Notes under the pieces: model-generated
Databases searched by the model: none
What the model was told of the DNA's origin: nothing
Seen by the model: the letters and a program-made list of their open reading frames with translations, nothing else
Source: Dichotomocladium elegans
Lineage: Eukaryota; Mucoromycota; Mucoromycetes; Mucorales; Lichtheimiaceae
Assembly: GCA_025716815.1 (NCBI GenBank)
Contig: JAIXMN010000012.1
Span: forward strand, 558,001-622,000
Direction: 5' to 3'
Length of the DNA stretch: 64,000 nucleotides
Made by a program: the position numbers and the translations under genes
Shown here: positions 13,209-25,491 of the stretch, one piece after another
Layout of the letters: each line of letters opens with the position of its first letter
Numbering within the stretch: position 1 is the first letter of the stretch

Positions 13209-13673
13209 TTGGTGGGTGAAGACCTAGGGTATATTATTTCTTAGTATCGCAGAGACGAGTATGAAAGCGGCCGTACTACCTTTCAACCGTAAATGTGGTG
13301 TTGTGTTATTTTCTGTAGGCTGTATGGGCTCTAGCTTTATATGTGGATAGTGGAAAGGGCCAGTTTGCTTGAGCATCACTATTTATAGTGTAAGCAATAA
13401 TTGCTCTTACTTTGAGTACTGCTTGTTGAGAATAATGGAGCTATTATGATGTAATATTCCAGATCCATCTCCACAGTCTTTTTCCCACTGGGTTCTATGA
13501 GGTTTTATCGACGCGAGGGAGGTCTGAAATCAACAACGAGATCCCAAACAAGTTCAAGAAGTAATTCCAAGAGACCATCTGAAGAATAATCCGACATCTA
13601 TCCGGTATTTGTGTAGTGTACTTTTCGTACTCAAAATTTACTAAAAACCTTCCACGAGTCTCGTCGTATTCTC
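13209..13673. other. Fanzor upstream flank with small inverted repeats
   Basis: No clear gene. Two adjacent palindromes occur: CACTAT-TT-ATAGTG (13377-13390) and AGCAA-TAA-TTGCT (13393-13405). They may mark a promoter or an element end. A short minus-strand frame at 13495-13692 may be more of the neighbouring transposase ruin. Confidence 0.35.
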
Positions 13674-14306
13674 TCAGTCTCTTGCAACACAACGAAACAC
13701 GACACTGCTGTCAGGGTCCTTTTCGTACTGTAATGCCCATCGCTGTGCTGAACGAACATGGAGTCCTAGCTGTTTTGCTGCAGCTGATGCACTCAATACC
13801 TCCTCAAACACCAGTTTGAAAAATTTGACTTTGTCTTGGTCAGTGTACGCTGTGTACTGCGCTTGATCCCCGCTTCTTTCATCCGAATGTCTGGATCCTT
13901 TTCTTGGGAATGTTTGTGGCAGTAAGCTCAGGTTATCTTTGCACGATATGCTACGCAGATATTCAGTGTTAGAACAAACGGATTGAAGTGAGTACATTTC
14001 CTCATCAACGACATGACCTTGGCCATCGTTGTAAAATAATAGATTGCTCATTTCAGAATGTAAAAGTTTATAAAGAGAAAGAGTCATAAGGATGAGATGG
14101 ATTTGCGACATCTTTCCGTGTATGTATGCGACTTTTGCTTTGTCATCACGCGTAAATATTTTCGGGCAAAAATGCGATTTGTATTTTTGCGATCCTGCGA
14201 CTTCAGAACTGGCAGGGTGCGACTTTGATTTTGAAAAATGGTGTATATACAATGGGTAAGGACCACGCTGTTGATGTGCCCCGGTTGCGCTGATCCTGTA
14301 GACCAT
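13674..14306 (-). mobile_element. Tc1/mariner-like transposase remnant (HTH part)
   Basis: The C-terminal third of this frame (about 13690-13870) reads YTDQDKVKFFKLVFEEVL, then SASAAAKQLGLHVRSAQRW and QYEKDPDS. This is the N-terminal helix-turn-helix of fungal Tc1/mariner-type DDE transposases as found in Mucorales. The frame ends just after that domain and no DDE catalytic part follows intact, so the copy is truncated. The preceding segment (VVDEEMYSLQSVCSNTEYLRS) recurs in the ruin at 55.1-56.5 kb (VIGEEMYFIQFICSRAEYLRS). Both are therefore copies of one family. It lies beside the Fanzor in the same orientation. Confidence 0.65.
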
Positions 14307-15116
14307 GATGTTGAATAAGGAAATATATATACAGTACTCTCTCTTCGATCTCTTTCGCTCCCGCGCAGAATCTATCTTTGCAATATAGCCAGCGAAAGAA
14401 TACAGAAATTGGATCGTTCAAGCGACATCCGTCTGCTTCCTTTGCTTGGAAGCTCCACCCATTGTTCAATGATCAGCATTTCAAAGAACCCATCAAAAGC
14501 ATAACCACCACCACCCCAAACCTCTCCATATTAATTCGCCGAGAAGAAGCAAATACATGCGGTAAATGCTCATCTTTCTTGGTTGCTCAGTCGCCGCTTG
14601 CTTGCTCGGATGCGCCGTTCAAGCAGGGCAGTCTGACCATAGCAGCAACTGAATTTGGATACGTGCCGCATAATAGACAGCCGAGAAATCGGGTCTCTTG
14701 ATGGATCCACACGCACACACACACATTCTTCACCGGTGTGGACATTAGCATATACCCCAAGTTGGTTTATTGCAAACCTGACATCACACTCTGTGGATTG
14801 ACTAACTGTGCTAGGATACGTTTCCACCCTCCCAAGTCCTTTTTTTCATTGTTCCGTCTTTTGAGCCATGTCGTTCCTTTTCTCTCCGTCTAGATTGCTG
14901 TTATGACTACCCAGAACAACGCCTAGGTACCTTCGGATGGTGCGCGGGAGAGGTGATGTTTCTTGAATGCAAGTTGGATTGTATGGATAAAGAAAGGGAG
15001 TAGCATATTCTCTTGATACATCATCAGGTTTTAATCCACGGATGCGATATTTTTTGTTTTGTTTTTTTTTTTTCTTTTTCTTTGCTCAACAACACCCCTT
15101 TCTTTATAATTTTTGC
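14307..15116. other. Intergenic, transposon remnant to Sel1 gene
   Basis: About 810 nt. Short open frames on both strands lack recognisable domains. The last 100 nt are T-rich and look like the leader of the Sel1-repeat gene. Confidence 0.35.
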
Positions 15117-16535
15117 ATGTCAGCAAGACAGCCTATCCGACGAAGCGCAACTCTTGTGCGAGCTGCAAACTACCGATCGCACACGTGCGCACGCAGTCCC
15201 TTCGTTCATCGCCATTATGGCTCAGCGTCCACAAAGCAAAGGCCAGCTATGGCCAAAATCCAGAGATCGATGGGCGGCATTTTCGAGCCGTTTCTCGAAT
15301 CGGCCACCACGACCGCCAAATCAAAACCGTAAAAAAGGCTTGCATGTGCATTTCAGTCATGCGTCTTTCTGATCCTTCGCGATTGTAGAGAAGCGCCTCC
15401 ATTCAAGCCTCTGTCTGAGCTGACGCTTAAAGGTAATGACAAAAGAAAAGAAGGCTCCCCGCCACCCCTTTTTTTGCGTAAGAAGACTAAAAAAAGAAAG
15501 AAAAGACGTTTTGCCTCCCGACAATCAATTGATGTTGTTTATACAGCATAAAGAGATCGGCCTTGCTGTTGAGAAGCAGAAGGCTCTTGTATCTGCTGTC
15601 CTCTCAGGAGAGACTGACGGTCTTTTGCAATGTAAGTTTTTGGACATATTCGTCTTGTTGGCTGCCTTGATGACTTTTTCTTTCCACCGCCAGTGGCAGA
15701 CAACCAAGCCAGCGAGCTTTCAGCGCTCGGCAACGTGATCATCAAGACGACGCGCGAGGGCACACCTGTGGCGCTTGAACTGTATCGGGCGGCAATGGAA
15801 GCCGGCGACGACCGGGGTGCGTTCAGCTACGCCACGCTGTTATATCGGCACAAGATGGACGAACCCCGCAGTCTGAGCATCTTGTCTGAGCTGGCGCGCA
15901 AGGGCCACCCCTATGCCCAAATGAATCTGGCGGCAATGATCATGCGTTCGCAGCCCGACAAGGCAGCAGCAGCGTCGGCGGTCAAGCTGTACGAGCTCGC
16001 GTCGAAGACAATTGACAAGGCATATGTCGAGTTGGGCCGTATGTACCGGTTTGGCTATGGTGTCCACCAGGATCACCAGAAAGCGTTCGGCTATTTCAGC
16101 AGAGGTGCGGCCAAGGGTGATCCCCGGTGCAACTTTATGCTAGGTGTCTATTACTCTTCCGCAAACAATGGTGGAGCGGTCGAGGAAGACCAGGCCAAGG
16201 CATTCAAATACTTTCAGAAGGCAGCCATGCGTGGTCTTCCCGAAGCACAGTACAATGTCGGCTTTCGGTTCCTCAAGGGCCATGGCGTTGAACGCAACTT
16301 GTACAATGCGGCCGAGTTCCTGCGCATGGCTGCCACGCAGGGCTTTCAGCTTGCACAACTCAACCTGGCAGCGATGTATATCCAGGGCGATGGTGTCAAG
16401 CGTGATTTGACCGAGGCGCGGGCATGGCTCGAGAAGGCAGCTGCGCAGGGCGGTACCATGGGCAAAGATGCCGAAAAACGTCTGGCAGAACTGAATGGTA
16501 CCAAGGACGGAGGCAAATCGTGCCAAATCATGTGA
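15117..16535 (+). CDS. Sel1-repeat (SLR/TPR-like) protein with presequence-like N-terminus and CaaX end
   Basis: Exons 15117-15328, 15389-15432, 15554-15631 and 15694-16535 sum to 1176 nt, 391 residues. The first 50 residues are rich in Arg, Ser and Ala with almost no acidic residue (MSARQPIRRSATLVRAANYR), as in a mitochondrial presequence. From about residue 150 onward run several Sel1 repeats with the usual pattern (AYVELGRMYRFGYGVHQDH, AQYNVGFRFLKGHGVERN, AQLNLAAMYIQGDGVKRD). Such repeats form helical scaffolds for protein partners. The C-terminus is KSCQIM, a CaaX-type prenylation motif. The two signals point to different places; which is used is unknown. The exon 3 acceptor (15553) was chosen because it keeps the frame open. 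Confidence 0.82.
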
Positions 16536-17782
16536 CCTATACCAAGTCGTGACCCCCGACATAGCTTATTAGAGATGAAATGGCCATTTATAGACAAACT
16601 TCTCTGAGCAACTTTGGCATTTTTTAAACAAAAAAAAAAATTAAGCTCAAAGTTATTGTTGCACGACTGTCCGAATCCATTGGTGCGTGTGTGAAGCACT
16701 TTTTTGGCGGGCGCATGGCCGGAATTTTGGAAACTAAAGCCGCGTTTTGGTTTTTCGACACAACTCAACGTGTCTATAGCGAATACCCCCTCTTTCTACG
16801 GATCAGCCGCTCTTATGACAACAAGTGGCAATGAGCTCTCATGGTGATCAAGCTGTTTAGGCAGCAACTATGTGTTTATTTGCAAAGTGATAGTCCTCTT
16901 CCTGAAACGATTACAACTCCATAAAGGATCCTCGGACTTTTATTTAACTACATTCGTCACACATGCGCTCACGTCCAGAAGCATAGCAAACGCGTCTCAT
17001 CCAGGTAAAGAAGCCTGCATTAGCTAATGATCCTGATGGGCTCTTGACTGGAAGTTTGGCATGCATCATCCAAGCCTTTCTATGCCTTGTCAGTTCTAAC
17101 CTCGGGATAGATGGATGAACGAGTAAAAATACATTGGGAATAAATCCGGTATCACCAAGTCTTGGTGAGCATGACGAATTCGCCTTTCTCGCATAGACAC
17201 ACACGCATAGACATACACAAGCACAAATACAAATACAGGATAAGGTGTTGTACATGTGCGTCAACCTTTCGATATAAATAAAACAGGGCTACGAAGGAAC
17301 CGATGAGCCGCAATATTGAACATGGTCAGGCTGATGAGGTTTTTTTTTTTTCCTAGGTGTTATAGTTTTGTGATATATGGGCTTTGGAAAGGGATGATGA
17401 GCCCTCGTAGAAAAATGGTTGTGACGTATACATTCAAGTATTATCTACTACGTCGACTTGCCATTTCTGGGGAGTCTCAGCTGCATAAATCATGGAGGGA
17501 CACGGAACACAAGCACAGAGAGCGGGAAGAAAGGGTAGTGGGAGCAAAGTAATATGCAAGACTTTGCAAATTAAAGAGAATAAGAACAAGCGAGTGAAAA
17601 TATGGACAGTGTGTATTACTTCAACCTGTCGCGCGCGCGCGCGCGCTCTCGTACACACACACACACACATGTCCATGAACGCACCATGTATGTGAAAGAG
17701 CAAAGGTTCTTATAAAAGGGACAAATTTTTCTTTCATGATCACGCTTCTCTTTCGCTTTTGTAAAACACTGTTCGCCTCGTC
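16536..17782. other. Intergenic, Sel1 gene to ERG6
   Basis: 1.25 kb without a supported gene. It contains alternating purine-pyrimidine repeats (separate entry) and AT-rich sequence. The last 80 nt are the probable ERG6 leader. Confidence 0.4.
17631..17668. repeat. (GC)n followed by (AC)n dinucleotide repeat
   Basis: Eight GC units at 17631-17646, then AC units to about 17668. Such alternating tracts can adopt Z-DNA. The tract is 115-150 nt upstream of the ERG6 start. Confidence 0.85.
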
Positions 17783-19250
17783 ATGTCCTTGTCTGTCGAT
17801 AATAATACAGAGGAAATCCAGTTGATGCGCAAGCTTCATGGCAATCTTGTTCTTGAGGAAAGTGGCTTCCTCAAGAAGGTAGCCCAGAAGGACTCTGACC
17901 TTAACAAGCTCGCGGCTCAACGCTACTACAGCAATTGGGCGGATAAGAAAGAGCCAGAGCTCAAGGACAACGGAGCACAGGTCTCGAACCGCCGTGAACA
18001 TGCCCAGGTCATGACCAATGCCTTCTATGATCTGGTTACTGACTTTTATGAGTACGGTACGTAAAAAGAAAAGAAGGAAGTGTGAAATCCTCATTGAAGT
18101 GGTCGTTGACGCGAGAGAGTGCTTTCTTTTTTTCTTTTTGATTACTTGTAATGGCTTTAGGGTGGGGCCAGTCGTTCCATTTTGCCAAACTTTACAAGGG
18201 TATGGGTCATGATTTCGTTAGAGGTCGGCCCCCTGTAGAACTCATACTTGCTACGTTTACGCGCACGCCGATTTAGGTGATACTTTTGAGGAGAACATCA
18301 AGCGTCACGAGGCCTTCCTTGCTCTTAAACTTGGATTGAAGAAGGGCGAGAAGGTTTTGGTATGGACAACTAAATGAGGGGAATGAAGAAAAACGCGCAG
18401 GAGGATAAGGAGGGAGCTGTATCTGATGCATGATTTTTTGTGTGCTATAGGATGTAGGCTGCGGTGTGGGTAAGCTGGCGAAACAACAGGGAGGAGGGGA
18501 TGAACGGCTGGAGACCTCATAACGCGGCCATAATTAGGTGGTCCACTTCGCGAAATAGTCAAGTCTTCCGGCTATGCCCACGTGACGGGCATCAATAACA
18601 ACGCGTACCAGATTGAACGCTGCGTCGCCTATTCTCTAAAGTATGGACTTACCGATCACACCGATTTTGTCAAGGGCGACTTCACAAAGATGCCCATCCC
18701 CGACCGAACATTTGATGCCGCTTTCTCGGTAGAGGCAACGGTCCATTCACCCCGCCTGGAGATGGTATACGGCGAGATCTATCGTGTGCTCAAACCCGGT
18801 GGACGGTTTGCATGCTACGAATGGTGTACGACCGATGCATATGATGAAAACAACGTATCACACCGCAGAGTCATTCACGGCATTGAGGAAGGAAACTCTA
18901 TCTCCAAACTCTACACAACCAAGCAATGCCTTGCCGCTATCAAATCCGTTGGTTTCAACGTCATTGAAGAAGGAGACATTGCACCTGTGGACCCGGCCAC
19001 CGTCCCTTGGTACTACACTCTCAAAAAGCCTGAGGGCTTGCGCGGTATCTTACGATCCCCTTGGGGTCGCTTCTATACCCACAGCCTTCTCACCTTCCTC
19101 AACAAACTCAACATTGTTCCCCCCGGCGTTCTTGAGACATCCCAGCTACTTAACGATGCCGCTGACGTCCTGGTAGCCGGCGGTGAGCTGGGCATCTTTA
19201 CTCCAATGTACTTCTTTGTGGCTGAAAAGCCGCTGAATGCTACGGGCTAA
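17783..19250 (+). CDS. ERG6: Sterol 24-C-methyltransferase
   Basis: Methylates zymosterol-type sterols at C-24 using S-adenosylmethionine in ergosterol synthesis, normally at the ER and lipid droplets. Five exons (17783-18056, 18161-18199, 18277-18359, 18451-18469, 18538-19250) sum to 1128 nt, 375 residues, the family size. Motifs are YGWGQSFHFAKLYKG (sterol-binding region I), the SAM motif KVLDVGCGVGGP and the conserved AFSVEATVHSP block. VLKPGGRFACYEW and a C-terminal hydrophobic sterol-methyltransferase region follow. Exon 4 is a 19-nt micro-exon encoding the glycine-rich SAM loop. A G-quadruplex motif lies just after the stop. Confidence 0.96.
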
Positions 19251-19581
19251 GCGACAGGAGGAAACACTGTTGGGGTGGGGTGGGGTGGGGTAGAAACGCA
19301 TTAGGACTATTGCAACTATGCTCAAATTATTGGCCGTGCGACTCGTTCTCGATATCTTGGCCGCCCATACCTTTCCATAGTTTGTTTTCCTCTTCCCTGT
19401 ATTCGGATTATCCTTATTCCCGGAGGGTGCTTCTTTAATATAAGGTTTGAATAGTGATAAATAGGAATAGCTATATGGACGCATGTTATCCAATGATTCT
19501 TGTATCTGGGCGTATTTGTGTGCGCGTATGCGTTTACAGAAGTTCAGTCATTTATTTTCGTCCATAAAAAGGACGGGTAGA
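19251..19581. other. ERG6-GRC3 convergent spacer with a perfect G-quadruplex motif
   Basis: 331 nt between convergent genes. At 19272-19290 four GGGG runs are separated by single T residues, on the ERG6 sense strand and 22 nt after its stop. The rest is AT-rich and should hold both 3' ends. Confidence 0.75.
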
Positions 19582-22297
19582 TTATTTTCTGACTCTTCTG
19601 TTCACTCGTCGGATCTGCATTGCGTTTCCTCCTAAGCCCTCAACAACTCTTTCCGTGAGATAGGGTACTTTTCTCCACGGTTGCCGTGCTACACCGCCGC
19701 CACCGGTTTGCTGTCGATCAAGCATGCAACACAGTGGAAGTTCAATATCGCCTTTCACCATACCCGTGACTTTCTTTAACTTTGCGGCGGGTAACGGAGT
19801 AAGGAAAAGGAAAGCATGCTTCGACGGATCAATCGCTCGTACGAGTGCGAATCCCAGACAGAACGATGTGTCAGGATTCGGTGGAGGGTAGACTGAAGGT
19901 GGGAAGTAGGTCGGCGGCACCTTTTTTGTTTCGATTTGTTTTTATACGTGTCAATCAATCAACAACAAGCCACTTGCACACTCCTTTGGAGGCTACTTAC
20001 AATATCACCGGTGCCTTGTGCCGGAGTCGGGCGTTCTCTAGCCACATCGTCACTGATCAATGCCACGAGACTACCATTTAAGGAATAAAGCAACTGGCTC
20101 AGTTTGATATCATCCCACAATACCCATATCCCGTTCAAGCCCGTGCGCCAATCTAGAGACCACGGCACACGTTCCACAAGACATGATTGGAAGTTCCACC
20201 ATAATTCGTTCGCCTTGCCAAACTGTGCCATATTTTGGTATAAATATGACACCATCGACATGACACGCAAGTCGTACGCAACAAATTTAGCGACTGGGAC
20301 AAGCTTCTGCACAGATTCAACATATCGGAGCTCGACCTCTCTTTGTATCTGCTTCAGCGGCTCACCCGTCAATGTGACATCGTTTTCAAACGTAGGCGGA
20401 AACGGCTGTGGGCTCTGCAGAGCGAATATATCCGTCACCACTGGATCGCGGATGATATCGAGCATCAAATCGTAGCCAAGACCCTTTATCCAGCCTTGCG
20501 TATTAATCACAAGCGGAAGCTGGTCAGTGTCTGCTGCGTTACTATTCTCTAATCGCCATGTATCGATTAGCTGGTGAATGCATCGAAGATAGTGACTGGG
20601 GTTGTCGCGAGGGGTGATGGCACCGAAGAAATGAGAGCGTTTTGGAGTCAAGTGTTGATGCGTATAAGGAGGTCCAAGAAGAGGTGAATCCAGAACATGC
20701 AAGGTGATCATGCCATATGGACTGAACTCGGATTGCCCAATGTCCGTTTCAAGGTACGCAATCTTTTGGTGTCTAGGATGACCGGAGGTTATTCAGCGAT
20801 AAACCTACACCAGAGTGGGATTTTGACGTACTTGTTCAGAAGACAATTAACAAAGTAACGAACGAATGTGGATTTGCCGACGTCTTTGGCTCCACAGACT
20901 ACTGATACTGGATTCTTTTTGGAAGCTAGTTATGCCAGATTTTAGACAAATTCCCATATGTAGATAGACTGCTAACTCACATTCTGCATCATCAATTATG
21001 GCATTGATGTTCCGATTCCAAGAATCAGGTATCTCGATGGCGCGAAGACCAGGTTGTGTATTGAAAACCTAGATAAAGCAGGTAAGGAAAAGCACAAACA
21101 GAGGCAAACCTGGTGTCTTACCGGAGAAAACCCTGAGATGTGATCCAGCAACTCTCCAGGAGACGGATGTTTTGGTTTAAAAAGGCCCTTGGTTAACGTG
21201 AAGATACCATCAATGTCATCGAGACCACAAAAATCAAGGCTCCTGACAATGAAAATAGATTGAAGCGAATCGTCGTTTGACATCTTTGCCAAAAGTGACA
21301 AGCTTTCCTCGTCTAACCGATCGACGATCCCACCGCTTCTGTATATCGATTGTGATGAATCGACGGGTGTGATACGAAGCAGAGCATGGGTCCTGAGCGA
21401 AAACACAGGGAAGAATGTGAGATTTCCAGGCGAATCGCTGGCAACTAAGGAAGCACCCATAATGGAAACAGCACCGCGGAAGGGGGCTATCAGCGCCTTG
21501 CCATCGAAAACAATTGACTTGAACAAGAAGGTCAGAGTGTCTTATTTCTTCTTCAATGGCATCCCCCTTTTTCTCGTTCTTCTTCGCATACCTCATTATT
21601 CTTCAATCCGATCGCCAAATATTTTTCGTTGTTCATTTCAAATGGTACTGTATTTTCTGCGGTCGCTTCAAAGTTGGACACTACCCCATGGTCAATGGGG
21701 TCTGGCCTGTTTCTTCTAGTCAGCTCTGTATCTTTCGTGCCGTACAAAATTCACGTACACTTGCACTTTGGTCTTCTTCCGCTTTCGTGGGCGTTGTCGG
21801 GTACTTCTAGCGATTTTTAAACCACTGTCTGACTCGTCGCTGATAATCGAAGGGGCGCTGTCATATTGCGTATTCTCTTCCTCAACTTCCATAACAATCC
21901 CTTCCACGACCTCAGCTTCAATCGGCTCAATCGTGGACACCTTTTCTGCTTCAGCTGTCTCTCTTGCTATGCGCCTCGCAGCTACTGCGCTCAAGGGCTT
22001 CACCGTGGGCTTTGCCACGACTGCTGGAGAGTTGCTGCCATCGATATGATTTTTCAAGATTTCTGGCAATGGTTCAGAGCACGGGACCACAACAGAATCA
22101 ACCTCTTTTGAAATAACGACACGCTCTAATCAAAAGTGCCTTGAAAATTAATCGATTGCACAGCGGAAATGATCCTACTTTATCTAACCAACAGCAGCTG
22201 AGGCGCTTGAATCTTCTGACCGTTCAACAGAAGAATTTTTGGCAGATTTAGAACGTTCGTTTAATTCCTGTGCTGAGGCTTTGCGTTTTGCTGACAT
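19582..22297 (-). CDS. GRC3: Polynucleotide 5'-hydroxyl kinase GRC3 (NOL9 family)
   Basis: Nucleolar RNA kinase which, with Las1, processes the ITS2 pre-rRNA spacer. The gene starts at 22297 (MSAKRKASAQELNERSKSAK), and an acidic, basic-patch N-terminal region follows. The N-terminal beta domain reads FDGKALIAPFRGAVSIMGAS. The P-loop GAKDVGKST and then AYLETDIGQSEFSP match the Clp1/Grc3 ATPase core. The last exon (19582-19920) has ALVRAIDPSKHAFLFLTPLP and VKGDIELPLCCML, typical of the C-terminus. About eight exons were joined by eye with consistent GT-AG phases, including boundaries 19920/20001, 20772/20832, 20925/20981 and 21068/21122. It is convergent with ERG6. Confidence 0.9.
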
Positions 22298-24405
22298 GAT
22301 CGTGAAGAGCGGTTCTGACACTGGACAAAAAAATGTTGCCATTTGTCGGAGTGTTGCGGGATAGCTTTTTTTGATGTTTGTTAGGCCAGAGGGCCACACG
22401 GCTCTTGCAGCATTGGTCGGATATCCGGTAGGTCCCAGCAATGGCCATGGATCCACTGGACTATGTATCTGCATATCTTTAGAGGAGCAGCTGGATATGT
22501 ATCATTAAAACAAGTATTTTTATCCGACAACATAGGAGTGCAATGGATTATGATAGTTCCACGCGAGTATATTAACATGAGACTGATATGACAAAGAAGC
22601 TGACTACTGTACCTTTCCAATAGCCCAGAATGCAAGTGGACTGCAGTATATGGAACATGTCCAGGTATCATTGGAAAAAATGGCCAAGTGATAAAAATCG
22701 TTGATCCATCAGTGTGGGGGATATGTTGACGGTCGGCTTGAGTCCATTGTACATGTTTCTTTCATAAGACACAGTATATGAAAATGAGTGATCGTCGTTG
22801 TATGTTTACATGACAAGAGACCAGGTAAAGATGCTATTGTGATTAGATAGTCGATGTGCTTCCGAAGGCGTTTCCACATTGCAGTCGAACAGATTGGAGA
22901 TCAATCCGACGATGTATTCTATTAATGATGGCTCTTTCGTTCCTTTCGAATACCCAATTGCAGTTAGCAAGTCAATCTTTTGCCTTTTCTTCACCTGTTT
23001 CGTCATCCATATATTTCTAAGCGTTGTCAACGGCTTGTAAAATGGCTTGCAGGTTGCAAAATGCAACGATTAGGTTGCACGCGCGCTACACCGTCAAAAT
23101 CAACCATATTTATCAACTTGGCTGGAAGTCCCGCGTAGGCCTTTGAAACTTCGTCGTTCTGGGAGATAGAGCATTAGAATAGTTGCTTTTCAACGCGGAC
23201 AGTAAGAACGAATGATCTGAACATGCGTGGATTCCAAAAGGTCAGATGGAAAGATATCCACTGGAAAGCTTTGATAATTGTGTCTTATTGTAATACAGAT
23301 ATAAGGGACATGGTCAATGTAATTTTGGATTCATCAAGGGTATCAACAATTGATGTGATATTCCCTCAGTTCGCTTCATCGATACAAACTTGCTCTCTCG
23401 TATCTTTTAAGAAATACGCTAGCTGCTGAGATCAACGCCTTTCAAGGCATTGAAGGCGTGGTGGAATGAGCTACATGCTCTGTAAATTCATAAGTATCCG
23501 GAGTGCCCGCAAAGACAACTGCTATGGTTATGAGATCATTGGATAGCTCTCCGTGCTACATAGATGCGTAGGAAACAAATAGGGATATGTGTTCATAAAA
23601 TAGCCGGATATATTTAAAGAATTTCTTTCAGTGAAGATCTGGACCATTTGATCGTCTACTGTTGCTTTCATGGAGGGTTCGTTATCGATGCGAGCCTTTT
23701 GCAGCTACCGAATCTCCTGGGTGATAGTAAATTGTTGGGAGCAGCCCAAGCCCTGGTGCTCCGTGCATATCGCTTCGTAGGAAGCCGGGACTGATCACCT
23801 CATATTAACGCTTTTTTTTTATATGCGCCATTTCTAACCTTCATTGCTGCATTCTCCTTGCTGATCCTAATGGCGATACACCCATATCGTTTTAGGTATA
23901 TCTGAGTTTCTGAGCACGGTGTATGAGCTGACTGAATAATGCATAGTGCATAAGCAAACAATAGATCAGAAACCGTGCGCCAAACACGCCAGCTTTGAGT
24001 ACTGTAAAATCAGTACATGGGCTTTTGTACGGTTATGCACGGGAAACCCGTTATCATTTGACATCGGAGAATCAGTTGAATATCACAGGTCGCATTACAA
24101 GTCTAAGCATGACCCTTTGGGATACGATTTAAGCTATTCTATACACCGTTGCTCGGTAGCGGATCACAGTCCGATCTTTTTTCACACGGTCATTTTATGC
24201 TGCGGAAAAGCTAAAATTATCTTGTGATCATGAAAGAACAATTTACTCCCGCACTTCTGAGTTAAATGAAAGCATATTTGACCAGTGCAGCAGTAGCGAT
24301 AATGGCTCCTCGTTTATATAATGAAGTGAGATTTGTACAGTTGAGTAAGGAGAAAGTAAGGGCGACTATATAAATATTAATTGATGGCAAAGAAGTGCAT
24401 GTCTT
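22298..24405. other. Gene-poor AT-rich block
   Basis: 2.1 kb with no gene I can support. Small frames (22806-23066 minus, 23946-24227 plus) resemble nothing known to me. One near-perfect hairpin (23436-23458, CGCCTTTCAA against TTGAAGGCG) is present. It may be old transposon debris. Confidence 0.4.
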
Positions 24406-25491
24406 TCATAAAAGCGATTCGCCTAGGCAGCAACGGGCAAGAGAGCAGCCAACCTGAATAGTCTGAAACGCCGATTTTTCGTCAACCAACTCCGGGTTAA
24501 CTTCCACGATGTCAGCAGAAACCAATAATTTTGTCTCGGCCAGTGCCTCACAGATGTAGTGTCCTTCACGAAATGTCAATCCTCCGCGAACTGGCGTACC
24601 CTGATTAAGCGGTCAGTTTTCTTACTGTTTCTGTAATCACCTCACGTCGCTTAAGAAAAATAGCATACCGTGCTAGGTGCGACCGAAGGATCTAATGCAT
24701 CAACGTCGAACGAGAGGTGGATGGGTCTAGTGCGATTAGGATTGACATGGTCAAGCGCCATCTCAACCACCTTGCCGATACCAAACTTATCGACGTGGTG
24801 CATGGAGAATGCTTTGATATTCATGCTCTTTAAAATCTTCTTTTCTGCATCGTCAACATCGCGCAGTCCGATATAGGCAAGCCGTTGGGGATCTAAACGA
24901 GGGCGAACCCATTGGAAATTAGGGTGGCTTTCGGCAATCCCAGTCAGAAAACTAAGGGGACAGCCATGGATGTTTCCTGACGGGGTCAAGCTTGGTGTAT
25001 TAATATCCTACAGCGAACCCCCCAAAAAAAAATATCCATAAATACACTATTAATAAAACTTTTGTTGCTTCATAACTTACAGCATGGGCATCCACCCAAA
25101 TAACACAAGCATCGGGATGTGCTGCCAAAACACCTGATAGCGTTGCCAAGGCAATAGAATGGTCGCCTCCGAGCGTCAAGACAAAGTTCCCGTCTTTTGC
25201 CTCATGCTCAATCTGAGCGCATACGTATCGGGTTACATCAGAGACATACTTTGAGTTTTTAAGATTTTGCACAACAGGATCGTATTTCGGCTTGAGTTTA
25301 TCGATGGCAGATTGGTTATCGATGTATTTGACTTGCCAGCCCATTTCCTCTAGCTGGTTCAGAAGACCAAACTCGACAAGTTTGCTAGGTCCATGCTCAA
25401 CACCGTCGCGAGGCTGACCCGCATTGAAAGGCACCCCGACAACGGTCACTTGGGTTGGCTTCAGTAATTTTGAGAATTCAGAGCTCGTCAT
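24406..25491 (-). CDS. CAR1: Arginase
   Basis: Hydrolyses arginine to ornithine and urea with a binuclear manganese centre; nitrogen catabolism, cytosol. Three exons on the minus strand (25081-25491, 24669-25007, 24406-24600) sum to 945 nt, 314 residues, the normal size. Metal and active-site motifs are all present: LTLGGDHSIALAT, VDAHADINTPS (split by an intron after DAHA) and LSFDVDALDPSVAPSTGTP. The substrate-loop motif SGNIHGCPLSFL is also there. The end is CCLGESLL. The intron donors and acceptors are canonical. Confidence 0.97.
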
